A DNA stretch of 64,000 nt from positions 62,001 to 126,000 of the forward strand of contig DATJAY010000002.1 in NCBI GenBank assembly GCA_035515795.1. The letters run 5' to 3'. Below the pieces are notes generated by a model. It had not been told where the DNA came from, ran no database searches, and saw nothing but the letters and a program-made list of their open reading frames with translations. The translations under genes and the position numbers were made by a program. Shown here piece by piece: positions 17,533-26,522 of this stretch (positions are counted from its first letter, which is position 1; each line of letters begins with the position of its first letter). This stretch comes from Candidatus Acidiferrales bacterium (lineage in GTDB: Bacteria > Bacteroidota > Ignavibacteria > Kryptoniales > JAKASW01).

Positions 17533-20500
17533 ATGGCTGAAGAGAATAAATCCGGGAAGGATGGCAAACAGTCAGCTTTCCCAGGTAATGTTGTAACAAT
17601 CGACGGTAACGAGGCGGCCGCTTATGTTGCCCACAAACTTAACGAGGTAATTGCGATTTATCCGATAACTCCATCTTCTCCCATGGGAGAGTGGTCGGAC
17701 GAGTGGTCTGCACAAAACAGGCCGAACCTATGGGGCACCGTCCCGACAGTAGCTGAATTGCAGAGTGAAGGCGGTGCATCCGGAGCCGTCCATGGTGCAC
17801 TTCAAGCTGGTGCGTTGACGACAACATTCACTGCCTCTCAAGGTTTGCTCCTGATGATCCCAAACATGTTTAAGATTGCCGGTGAGCTGACCTCGACGGT
17901 GTTCCATATTGCGGCAAGATCGGTTGCCGCACATGCGCTTTCGATCTTTGGAGACCACAGCGACGTCATGGCCGCTAGAGCGACCGGCTTTGGAATGCTC
18001 GCGTCGAATTCCGTACAGGAGGTAAATGATTTTGCTTTGATAGCCCAGGCGGCTACTCTAAAGGCACGCGTGCCATTCTTGCATTTCTTCGACGGCTTCA
18101 GAACTTCTCATGAAGTTTTAAAGATTCAGCAGCTGACCGACGACCAGATGCATGCACTCATCAGCGACGAGTTGATTCGCAAGCATCGCGAGAGGGCCCT
18201 TTCACCCGACCACCCCGTGCTTCGCGGCTCCGCACAGAATCCGGATGTGTTCTTCCAGGCGAGAGAGGCCGGAAATAAATTCTACGAGGCGTGTCCAGGA
18301 ATCGTTCAGGAAGTTATGGATCAGTTTGCGAAAGTAACCGGCAGAGCGTATAAGTTATTCGAATATGTCGGATCGCCGGACGCGGAACGTGTCATTGTGA
18401 TGATGGGCTCTGGTGCGGAGGCAGCACATGAAGCTGTCGAGTATATGAACAGTAAAGGAGAGAAAGTCGGCCTTGTAAAAGTCAGATTGTACCGGCCATT
18501 CTCGGTTGAAGCTTTTGTAAAATCGTTACCGAAGACAACCAGGAGCATCGCTGTTCTCGACAGGACGAAAGAGCCTGGGGCGACAGGCGAACCTTTATAT
18601 TCAGATGTCGTAACGGCGCTGACGGAAACGAATGCATCGGGCAAATTTCCGCTTAAATCGTTCCCTCGAATAATAGGCGGGAGGTACGGTTTGTCGTCGA
18701 AGGAATTTACGCCGGCGATGGTCAAAGCCGTGTTTGACGAGGCCAAAAAAGACAAGCCGAAGAATCATTTCACGGTCGGCATTGTGGATGACGTGACGAA
18801 CACGAGCTTAGACTACGATCCATCATTCGATACCGAGTCGCCGGAAGTAAAGCGAGCGGTCTTTTATGGACTCGGGGCAGACGGTACCGTCGGAGCTAAC
18901 AAGAACTCCATCAAGATCATCGGCGGTGAAACGGATTTCAACGCGCAAGGTTACTTTGTCTACGATTCAAAGAAATCCGGATCGATCACCATTTCCCACC
19001 TTCGCTTCGGACCCAAGCCGATCCATTCAACCTATCTTATCAACAATGCAAACTTCGTCGGCTGTCATCAATGGTTCTTTGTCGAGAAGGTCGACGTTCT
19101 GGAGAAAGCTGCTCCTGGCGGCGTATTTCTTCTGAACAGTATTTATGGACCTGACAAAGTCTGGGACAAACTACCGAGAAACATCCAGAAACAGATCATT
19201 GAGAAGAAGCTGAAGTTTTACGTTGTCGATGCGTATAAAGTGGCACGCGAGACGAACATGGGAAGCAGGATCAACACGATAATGCAGACCTGTTTCTTTG
19301 CGATCTCCGGCGTGCTGCCGCGCGAGCAGGCGATTGAAGAAATCAAAAAGGCGATCAAGAAAACGTACGGTCGAAAGGGCGACCAGGTCGTTCAGCAGAA
19401 CTTCCAGGCAGTTGATCAGACTCTGGCGAATCTTTTTGAAGTGAAGGTCCCGAACAAAGTGACGAGCACAATCGAAATGCCCCCGGTTGTTTCCGATCGT
19501 GCTCCCGAATACGTCAAAAAGGTCACGGCTCAGATGATCGCGGGCAAAGGCGATTCACTGCCGGTGAGTGCAATGCCTATAGATGGTACTTTTCCAACGG
19601 CGACCGCACAGTGGGAGAAAAGAAACATCGCTCTCGAAGTTCCTGTTTGGGAAGCCGACATTTGTATTCAATGCAACAAGTGTATCGTGATTTGTCCGCA
19701 TGCAAGTATACGCACGAAAGTCTATCCGTCCTCTGCCCTGGCCAATGCTCCTGCGAACTTCAAGGCTGTCGATTTCAAGAGCGCTGAGCACAAAGGCATG
19801 AAGTACTCCTTGCAGGTAGCACCGGAGGACTGCACGGGCTGTGGGCTGTGCGTCGAGTTCTGTCCCGTGAAGAGCAAGACCGACACGAAGGTGAAAGCTA
19901 TCAACATGAAGCCTCAACCGCCGATCCGCGAAGTGGAAAGGGCAAATTATGAGTTCTTCCTGGACATTCCTGAAATTGACAGAAGGGATATCAGGTTTGA
20001 CAACGTGAAGGACTCTCAATTCTTGCAGCCGCTCTTTGAATATTCGGGTGCGTGTTCAGGATGCGGCGAGACGCCATATGTGAAACTAGTGACTCAAATG
20101 TTCGGAGACCGAGCGCTCATTGCAAACGCGACCGGTTGCTCATCTATTTACGGCGGCAATCTCCCGACTACGCCTTATACGGTAAATCGCGACGGCCGTG
20201 GACCTGCATGGTCTAACTCGCTGTTCGAGGATAATGCCGAGTTCGGTCTCGGCATGAGACTCGCGGTCGACAAGCAAACTGAAATGGCGAAAGAGCTTGT
20301 GCAAAAATTAGCTTCTCAAATTGGAGAGCAGCTTGCGAAAGAATTGCTTGAGGCCCGCCAAACCGATGAAGCCGGAATCTACGACCAGCGTCAGAGAGTG
20401 AAGATGCTGAAAGAAAAATTGAGTTCAATGAAGTCGGCCGAGGCGCAGAGTCTTTTGAGCATCGCGGACAATCTCGTGAAGAGAAGTGTCTGGATATTCG

Positions 20501-21180
20501 GTGGAGATGGCTGGGCTTATGATATCGGATACGGCGGACTCGACCACGTCATTGCCTCCGGGAAAAACGTGAATATACTTGTTCTCGACACGGAAGTGTA
20601 TTCGAACACCGGCGGGCAGATGTCGAAATCGACGTCACGGGCCGCCGTAGCGAAGTTTGCCGCAGGCGGAAAGCCGATGCGGAAAAAAGATCTCTCATTG
20701 ATGGCGTTAATGTATGGCAACGTCTACGTCGCCCGTGTCGCAATGGGAGCAAACGATGCACAATCGGTGCGTGCATTTCTCGAGGCTGAGTCGTATGATG
20801 GTCCATCAATAATCATCGCCTATGCACACTGCATTGAACACGGAATCGACATGTCCATGGGAGCAAGAAACCAGAAGGTTGCCGTCGAGACCGGTTACTG
20901 GCCGTTGTTCAGGTTTGATCCACGTCAGGCTTCCCAGGGAAAGAATCCATTGAAGCTCGATTCAAAGGCGCCGAAAGGATCTGTGAATGAGTTCACTTCG
21001 CTTGAGAACCGGTTCAACAGTCTGAAGAAGACCAATCCGGCGAGGGCAGAATTCCTGATGAAGCTTGCGCAAGAAGACGTTGACGACAGATGGAAGATGT
21101 ACGAGCAGCTTTCCAAGGAATACGAGCCGAAAAAAGCCGGCGACGCAGCAGGGACAAAGCCTGTGCCGGCGATGAATTGA
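17533..21180 (+). CDS. nifJ: Pyruvate:ferredoxin (flavodoxin) oxidoreductase
   Basis: A single-chain enzyme of 1215 residues that converts pyruvate and CoA to acetyl-CoA and CO2 (or the reverse) with reduced ferredoxin. In order: pyrimidine-binding domain I (TIDGNEAAAYVAHKL, IYPITPSSPMGEW), domain II, gamma domain (GLGADGTVGANKNSIK), two 4Fe-4S motifs (CIQCNKCIVICP near residue 711 and CTGCGLCVEFCP near 770), CSGCGETPY and the TPP site GDGWAYDIGYGG with NTGGQMSKST. The ATG at 17533 has AAGGA 7 bases upstream and matches the family N-terminus; a GTG at 17458 with a stronger GGGAGG is a real alternative adding 25 residues. Confidence 0.96.
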   Translation: MAEENKSGKDGKQSAFPGNVVTIDGNEAAAYVAHKLNEVIAIYPITPSSPMGEWSDEWSAQNRPNLWGTVPTVAELQSEGGASGAVHGALQAGALTTTFTASQGLLLMIPNMFKIAGELTSTVFHIAARSVAAHALSIFGDHSDVMAARATGFGMLASNSVQEVNDFALIAQAATLKARVPFLHFFDGFRTSHEVLKIQQLTDDQMHALISDELIRKHRERALSPDHPVLRGSAQNPDVFFQAREAGNKFYEACPGIVQEVMDQFAKVTGRAYKLFEYVGSPDAERVIVMMGSGAEAAHEAVEYMNSKGEKVGLVKVRLYRPFSVEAFVKSLPKTTRSIAVLDRTKEPGATGEPLYSDVVTALTETNASGKFPLKSFPRIIGGRYGLSSKEFTPAMVKAVFDEAKKDKPKNHFTVGIVDDVTNTSLDYDPSFDTESPEVKRAVFYGLGADGTVGANKNSIKIIGGETDFNAQGYFVYDSKKSGSITISHLRFGPKPIHSTYLINNANFVGCHQWFFVEKVDVLEKAAPGGVFLLNSIYGPDKVWDKLPRNIQKQIIEKKLKFYVVDAYKVARETNMGSRINTIMQTCFFAISGVLPREQAIEEIKKAIKKTYGRKGDQVVQQNFQAVDQTLANLFEVKVPNKVTSTIEMPPVVSDRAPEYVKKVTAQMIAGKGDSLPVSAMPIDGTFPTATAQWEKRNIALEVPVWEADICIQCNKCIVICPHASIRTKVYPSSALANAPANFKAVDFKSAEHKGMKYSLQVAPEDCTGCGLCVEFCPVKSKTDTKVKAINMKPQPPIREVERANYEFFLDIPEIDRRDIRFDNVKDSQFLQPLFEYSGACSGCGETPYVKLVTQMFGDRALIANATGCSSIYGGNLPTTPYTVNRDGRGPAWSNSLFEDNAEFGLGMRLAVDKQTEMAKELVQKLASQIGEQLAKELLEARQTDEAGIYDQRQRVKMLKEKLSSMKSAEAQSLLSIADNLVKRSVWIFGGDGWAYDIGYGGLDHVIASGKNVNILVLDTEVYSNTGGQMSKSTSRAAVAKFAAGGKPMRKKDLSLMALMYGNVYVARVAMGANDAQSVRAFLEAESYDGPSIIIAYAHCIEHGIDMSMGARNQKVAVETGYWPLFRFDPRQASQGKNPLKLDSKAPKGSVNEFTSLENRFNSLKKTNPARAEFLMKLAQEDVDDRWKMYEQLSKEYEPKKAGDAAGTKPVPAMN

Positions 21181-21379
21181 AAATGCATGTATCTGTGAAA
21201 GAATAGACATTGTCTATCATTGCTAGGACAGAACTGACGAAGCGGCCTTTTACCCGGACCTGTTGAGGAAAAGGATTGCATCGCGAATTCTATCCTGCCG
21301 ATGTCCGGCCTCGCAATGAGAATTTTCTTTTTCACAATGCTCTTTAGGTTCCGGAGCAACGTTTAGAATATATTCAGAC

Positions 21380-22381
21380 ATGATCGATCTCAAAACGAAG
21401 TACCTCGGACTGCAGCTTAAGAACCCGATCGTTCCGTCGGCGAGCCCTCTCTCGAAAAATCTTGATAGCATGAAGCGCCTGGAAGATGCGGGTGCTTCTG
21501 CCATCGTGATGTATTCACTCTTTGAAGAAGAAATCGCGCACGAAAGTGCCGAGCTCGATCATTACCTGCATTATGGCACGGAAAGCTATCCAGAAGCCCT
21601 GACATACATGCCGTCTGCAGCGGAGTACAATCTCGAGCCGGATGCTTATGTGGATCTCCTAAGAAAGGCGAAAGAATCTTTAGGGATACCGGTTATTCCG
21701 AGCCTGAATGGAATCACCCCGGGCGGGTGGATAAAGTATGCGAAACACTTCGAGGATGCGGGTGCAGATGCGATCGAGTTGAACGTTTATTATATCGCGA
21801 CCGATGAGAGGCTCACATCTCTGGATATCGAGGAGCGTTACATCGACGTTCTTTCGGAAGTAAAAGAGGCAGTGAAAATCCCTGTGGCCGTAAAGCTGAG
21901 TCCTTATTTTAGCTCGCTGCCGAATTTAGCTGCGAGACTTGTTAAAGCCGGAGCGGACGGGCTCGTCTTCTTCAATCGTTTTTACCAGCCCGACATCAAT
22001 CTCGATGAGTTGGAAGTCATTCCGGGGGTTGCGCTGAGCGACTCGACTGCAAGCCGGCTTCCCATGAGATGGATCGCGATTTTTTATGGAAAGCTCAAGG
22101 TCGATCTTGCGGCTTCGAGCGGTATCCATACGGCGGAGGACGTTATCAAGACGGTCATGGTCGGCGCTGACATAACCATGATGTGTTCTGCATTGCTACA
22201 AAATGGAGCCGGTCACATCGCAAAAATCCTCGCCGACATGACTCTCTGGTTCGAGGAGCATGAGTATGAATCGGTGGCACAAATGAAGGGAAGCATGAGC
22301 CAGAAGTCCGTCGCCGACCCGGGAGCTTTCGAGCGCGCGAATTATATCAAGGCGTTGAACAGGTTTAAGCTCCTGATATAA
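21380..22381 (+). CDS. Dihydroorotate dehydrogenase-like flavoprotein
   Basis: A 333-residue TIM-barrel protein with class 1 DHOD features: LGLQLKNPIVPSASPLS at the N-terminus, VIPSLNGITPGGW, AIELNVYY and KLSPYFSSLPNLA, and an FMN phosphate-binding region SSGIHTAEDVIKTVMVGAD. It differs from true PyrD around the active-site loop, and such 'DHOD-like' proteins often accompany pyruvate:ferredoxin oxidoreductase, as here, so a redox role beside NifJ is more likely than pyrimidine synthesis. That is inference. No signal peptide. Confidence 0.85.
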   Translation: MIDLKTKYLGLQLKNPIVPSASPLSKNLDSMKRLEDAGASAIVMYSLFEEEIAHESAELDHYLHYGTESYPEALTYMPSAAEYNLEPDAYVDLLRKAKESLGIPVIPSLNGITPGGWIKYAKHFEDAGADAIELNVYYIATDERLTSLDIEERYIDVLSEVKEAVKIPVAVKLSPYFSSLPNLAARLVKAGADGLVFFNRFYQPDINLDELEVIPGVALSDSTASRLPMRWIAIFYGKLKVDLAASSGIHTAEDVIKTVMVGADITMMCSALLQNGAGHIAKILADMTLWFEEHEYESVAQMKGSMSQKSVADPGAFERANYIKALNRFKLLI

Positions 22382-22424
22382 AATCGTCAGGACGGTCTTT
22401 TGAGAGTATCTCTTAGCCAAAACG

Positions 22425-22460
22425 AAGGCGCTCCGGTAAAGGTCGGGACGCCTTTTTTTG
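22425..22460 (+). terminator. Intrinsic terminator, copy 1 of a repeated 30-base hairpin
   Basis: AAGGCG (22425-22430) pairs with CGCCTT (22449-22454) and the inner TCC/GGG extends the stem; a run of T follows to 22459. It ends the DHOD-like gene. The 30 bases 22425-22454 are identical to 31274-31303, which end the PKD gene. Confidence 0.8.
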
Positions 22461-22633
22461 TTGAGTAGTCGGCTTCGCATATCGGCATTATAATCATAAG
22501 CAATCATTCCCGTTCTAGAAGATTGAGTAAACATCGTGACTCCAATTGACACTGGATGTTCATTGCAATAATAATTATTATTTCCTTGTAGTCTGGTGTT
22601 TTATTTCTCTTGAAGATTCTAGTCGTATAGATA

Positions 22634-24742
22634 ATGAAAATTCGTCTCTCTCTGCGGAATCGAATATTTCTGGGCCTAGGCGGCCTTACATTTGCTGCGC
22701 TGTCGGTAGTTTGGATAATTATCCGTCCGCAATATGAAAAAAGCGTCGTGGCCGAGCGGATCACCATTCTCCAGCAGCTTCAAAGCTTTGAAGTCCAAAA
22801 CATTGACAGCCAGATAGGAGCCTGGATCACTGCAACAAAATCTGTGGCCGCGCAGCTGACGGATGATCCAAAGGGGGGCGAAGCACTTCTCGTTGACGCA
22901 ATCACGCTGTTTCCAAATATTGTCCAGATCAGGGTCAATTCACCAGGCATTTCCGAGCAAATAAACGGTCAAAATGTAACCTATCCGTCACCAGCTTTTC
23001 AAATCGCGGACAGCATGTTTGTAGCGTCCAGCGATCCCACAGTGATGCTCGCATGGCTCACCGGACTTTCCGGCTCTCCCTCGGAGGCATTTGTGACTCG
23101 AACAACTTTCAAGGTTGCAGACAGATTATTCTTTGTCAATATCATGTGGGATGCGGGCATTCTTCAAAGATACTTGACGAGGTTACCGTTCGGATCGACT
23201 TATTTCCTGGGTATCTTCGCAGGGAACCGTGTCGTTTATAAGAACCGCTATGATCTCCGAATAATCGATACCTCTTTTACCTACCGGCGTACCTACAATT
23301 TGCGGCTCGTTCGCCTGAGAGAAGAGAACTGGCAAACTGCAACGAGTACTTTCCAAAACGCAAACATGAACGTAGTCGTCGCGGTTCCTGAAAAAACCAT
23401 CATTGCACCGGTGAATCAATTGCTGATTTACTCGTCCACACTTATCATCGCAATTATGACAGCTCTTCTTGTCCTCGGATGGTTCATGTCGCATCAAATA
23501 AGCAAGCCGATTGAAATGCTCGTGAAGGACGTTGAACGAATGGAGGATCTCGATTTCAGACAGGGGGTTCGAATTCCAGCCTTGCATGATTTTCACAAGA
23601 TGGGCGAGACAATAGAGTCCATGAGACGTTCCCTCGAACGATACCAGCGCTTGAATGTCGAGAAGATTATTCTTGAGGAGTGGAAGAACAAACTATTGAT
23701 GAACCACAGCGGTGATCTGATAGCGATCGCAGACGGCGACGGGAAGCTTGTCTTCCGGAATGCAAAATTCAACGAGCTGTGCCAGCTCATTTCGCTCGAT
23801 GGCGATGTTGCCATGAAGGATGATGTGATACACCATGCGAGGATTAAGCCTCTGAAGGAAACGATACAGACTGAGGAGGCAGGCTCTTTTACAACTTATT
23901 TCGTCCAATCCGAGTTGAAGGTCGAGTTTGAAAACGAAGTCGCCCAGTACTACAGGGTAAACGATCTTACGATCCTTCGCGGCGCCGAAAATTTGGGGTC
24001 GTTGATAATTTTCCACGATCTTACGAATGATCGCCTCATCGACCAGATGAAAACGGATATGATGAATGTAATAGTGCACGAACTGCGAAACCGGGTCACG
24101 ACCATTTCTATGCTGTCTACGCTCTTGTCGAGAGAGGGTGCCATGGAGGAGAGCAAGCGTCGCGAATCTCTCAACATCATCGCGAAAAGCATGCAGACTC
24201 TCAACGACCTGATTAATAGGTTCCTCAATATCTCCCGTCTTGAGTCCCGCCGCGTCGACTATACTAAGACACTTTCGGACATCGTAACCATCGTCCGAGA
24301 TGAACTCGAGAGAGAAATGCTTCAGTTCCAGGAGAAGTCGCTGAAGTCGGAGTTTATCGTTTCCGATGAAATCCCGCTTTCCGTAGTCGTACCCGAATTA
24401 ATCCATGACGCAGTCGCGAATCTACTGTCGAATGCGATTAAGTACGGAGGTCCCGACCGGACCATAGAGGTGAATTTGTCGCGGATGGATAACTCGATTC
24501 TGTTGAGCGTTACGGATCACGGTTACGGCATTTCTCCTGAAGCCCAGGAAAAATTGTTCTCGAAGTTTTACAGAGTATTGACTGATGAGAAGGTGAAAGA
24601 CCAGGTTGGGACCGGACTCGGTCTGGCATATGTAAAGGAGATTGCGGCCTACCATAACGGCTCCGTCTCGCTTGAATCGAATCCGGAGATCGGATGCAGG
24701 TTTACATTGACGATCCCCATAGTGGAAGGGCCTGCCGAATAA
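22634..24742 (+). CDS. Membrane sensor histidine kinase with HAMP and PAS domains
   Basis: A 702-residue protein: membrane helix at about residues 10-30, an extracytoplasmic sensor region to about 255, a second helix near 258-282, HAMP (SHQISKPIEMLVKDVERMEDLD), a PAS-like domain near 345-460, HisKA with the phospho-accepting His 481 in VIVHELRN, and a HATPase domain (N box NLLSNAIKYGG, then DHGYGISPEAQ and GTGLGLAYVKEI). No receiver domain and no neighbouring response regulator. It abuts the FecR-domain gene with no gap, so these two and the PKD gene probably form one operon and a shared surface-sensing function is plausible. Confidence 0.93.
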   Translation: MKIRLSLRNRIFLGLGGLTFAALSVVWIIIRPQYEKSVVAERITILQQLQSFEVQNIDSQIGAWITATKSVAAQLTDDPKGGEALLVDAITLFPNIVQIRVNSPGISEQINGQNVTYPSPAFQIADSMFVASSDPTVMLAWLTGLSGSPSEAFVTRTTFKVADRLFFVNIMWDAGILQRYLTRLPFGSTYFLGIFAGNRVVYKNRYDLRIIDTSFTYRRTYNLRLVRLREENWQTATSTFQNANMNVVVAVPEKTIIAPVNQLLIYSSTLIIAIMTALLVLGWFMSHQISKPIEMLVKDVERMEDLDFRQGVRIPALHDFHKMGETIESMRRSLERYQRLNVEKIILEEWKNKLLMNHSGDLIAIADGDGKLVFRNAKFNELCQLISLDGDVAMKDDVIHHARIKPLKETIQTEEAGSFTTYFVQSELKVEFENEVAQYYRVNDLTILRGAENLGSLIIFHDLTNDRLIDQMKTDMMNVIVHELRNRVTTISMLSTLLSREGAMEESKRRESLNIIAKSMQTLNDLINRFLNISRLESRRVDYTKTLSDIVTIVRDELEREMLQFQEKSLKSEFIVSDEIPLSVVVPELIHDAVANLLSNAIKYGGPDRTIEVNLSRMDNSILLSVTDHGYGISPEAQEKLFSKFYRVLTDEKVKDQVGTGLGLAYVKEIAAYHNGSVSLESNPEIGCRFTLTIPIVEGPAE

Positions 24743-26521
24743 ATGAATACGCGAGTCCACCAGGGTCTATGTGTGTTGCTGGCGATGCTAATCTTTCTGC
24801 CATCTCTTCAAGCACAGAAGAAATCGATCGAGTTTAGAGCTTCGGAACTGTCTGGGACTGCGTTCGCTTTTGCCGGCGACTCGACGGCGTGGCCGATCAT
24901 AGTGTCGCTGGCGATTCGCAATGTCGCTTCGAATTCTTTCACGTTGTCCGTCGCAGCTCAAAAGCAGTTGAAGGGATTTGCCATCGAACACAATAGAGTC
25001 CTGCAGGCAAGGGAGCAAATGTCGCTGCTGATAGAGAACGGTGCGAGAGTCTTTGCAAGCGACCAACTGGATTCCGTTATGAGTTTCTTTTCGATGTATG
25101 AACATGCCATCCGGGAAGGCTCCGTCGAAGAAGCCCATCGACATGCCGCGCAGATCATGGCAGGTATGGAGCAAATGCAAAAACTGACCGACGAGAACCG
25201 GGACGAAGCTGTCGATGCCCGGCTGGCACAAAAGACCGGAACGGTCGACAAGCGCAGAGGATATCTTGGTGCCTGGCAGACCGCATTTCTCGGGGATTTA
25301 TTTGTTGCATACGACGGTGTCAAGACGGGAGAAAAAAGCATCGCGCTCCTCAGCTTTGTGGATGGCGTTGATGTTAGCGTGGATCCAAACACGACCGTGA
25401 TAATTCGTGCATCCAAGCGCGACAGGCTGAGCCAAAAGGTGAAACGGAATATGGCGCTCGTCAACGGTAGTCTCCTGACGATGTTTTCCGAAAAAGCGAA
25501 AGAGACAAATGATTTTTCCTTCGAGGCCGGTACATCTGAGTCGGTTGTCAAATCGGCCAAGTTCTGGGCAAGTGCGAAGGGAGATCTAAGTGCGAAGATC
25601 TCCAACTATGAGGGCACGATCGATCTATCTGCCAGTAACGTCCGCGTCACTCTCCAGAGCAACGAGGGAACAATCATAAAAAAGGGACAGCCTCCGCTCC
25701 GGCCTATAACGCTTCTTCCGCCGCCTCATCTCAACTGGCGCCTGAACGATTCCATCATTTACGTCGATCATCTCATTCTGAAATGGGAAGAGGTTGCCGG
25801 GGCAGCGCAATATGAAGTGGAAGCCAGTCCGGGGAAGAACTTCGACCAGGAGACGAAACGGTTCGCGACCGCTTCAACGGATTTTGAGCTGCTCGGCATA
25901 CCGTTGGCATCGACCTACGTTCGATTGCACTGCATCGACAGATATGGGTTGCGAGGGATCGATTCGCCTGTTTATACCATTATCAGGACTGAAAATACGC
26001 CTCGTCCTCCTATCCTAATTGACGGGTGGAATACTGATTTGCGATACACGGTTCTTGAAGAGGTGACCATACATGGAAGAACTCGGACAGATGTCGCGCT
26101 CGCTATAAACGGAAGAGCTGTGGAATTGGATTCGTCGGGAGCATTTTCTTACATTGCTCGCTTGCACAAGCCCGAGACCGTCCTGGACATCGTGGCACAG
26201 GACAACTCGGGTAATGTCAGCAGGAGGGAGCTCTCCATAATACCGATGGATTCGTCGAAGGTGTTCCAGGTTGATTGGAACTGTCCGATCATTGGAGGAG
26301 AACTTAGTGCCACGGGCCCGACGATAGAGGCTCGAGGAACCGCATATCCGCGCGTCCGAGTTGTCGCTGAGGTGGGCGACCAAAAAGTCACCGCGCTGAC
26401 GAGTCCGCGAGGAATTTGGGCAATGTCTCTCAAGCCCGAGAGGAGTAAGTTGTTGAGATTAACTTTTGAATCCATCGACGATGCATGTCCCATCGGCTCG
26501 AAAACCTGGAAGGTACGGTGA
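24743..26521 (+). CDS. Secreted FecR-domain protein
   Basis: A 592-residue protein with a signal peptide ending near SLQAQ. Residues about 165-300 form a FecR-like domain (GYLGAWQTAFLGDLFVAYDG, then LSFVDGVDVSVDPNTTV). The second half consists of beta-sandwich modules (ILKWEEVAGAAQYEVEAS looks fibronectin-III-like; VTIHGRTRTDVALAINGRAV is Ig-like). FecR domains are known for signalling across the envelope, but this one lacks a cytoplasmic anti-sigma part. It begins immediately after the kinase stop and is followed after one base by the PKD protein start, which supports a joint function at the cell surface. Confidence 0.82.
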   Translation: MNTRVHQGLCVLLAMLIFLPSLQAQKKSIEFRASELSGTAFAFAGDSTAWPIIVSLAIRNVASNSFTLSVAAQKQLKGFAIEHNRVLQAREQMSLLIENGARVFASDQLDSVMSFFSMYEHAIREGSVEEAHRHAAQIMAGMEQMQKLTDENRDEAVDARLAQKTGTVDKRRGYLGAWQTAFLGDLFVAYDGVKTGEKSIALLSFVDGVDVSVDPNTTVIIRASKRDRLSQKVKRNMALVNGSLLTMFSEKAKETNDFSFEAGTSESVVKSAKFWASAKGDLSAKISNYEGTIDLSASNVRVTLQSNEGTIIKKGQPPLRPITLLPPPHLNWRLNDSIIYVDHLILKWEEVAGAAQYEVEASPGKNFDQETKRFATASTDFELLGIPLASTYVRLHCIDRYGLRGIDSPVYTIIRTENTPRPPILIDGWNTDLRYTVLEEVTIHGRTRTDVALAINGRAVELDSSGAFSYIARLHKPETVLDIVAQDNSGNVSRRELSIIPMDSSKVFQVDWNCPIIGGELSATGPTIEARGTAYPRVRVVAEVGDQKVTALTSPRGIWAMSLKPERSKLLRLTFESIDDACPIGSKTWKVR

Positions 26522-26522
26522 A

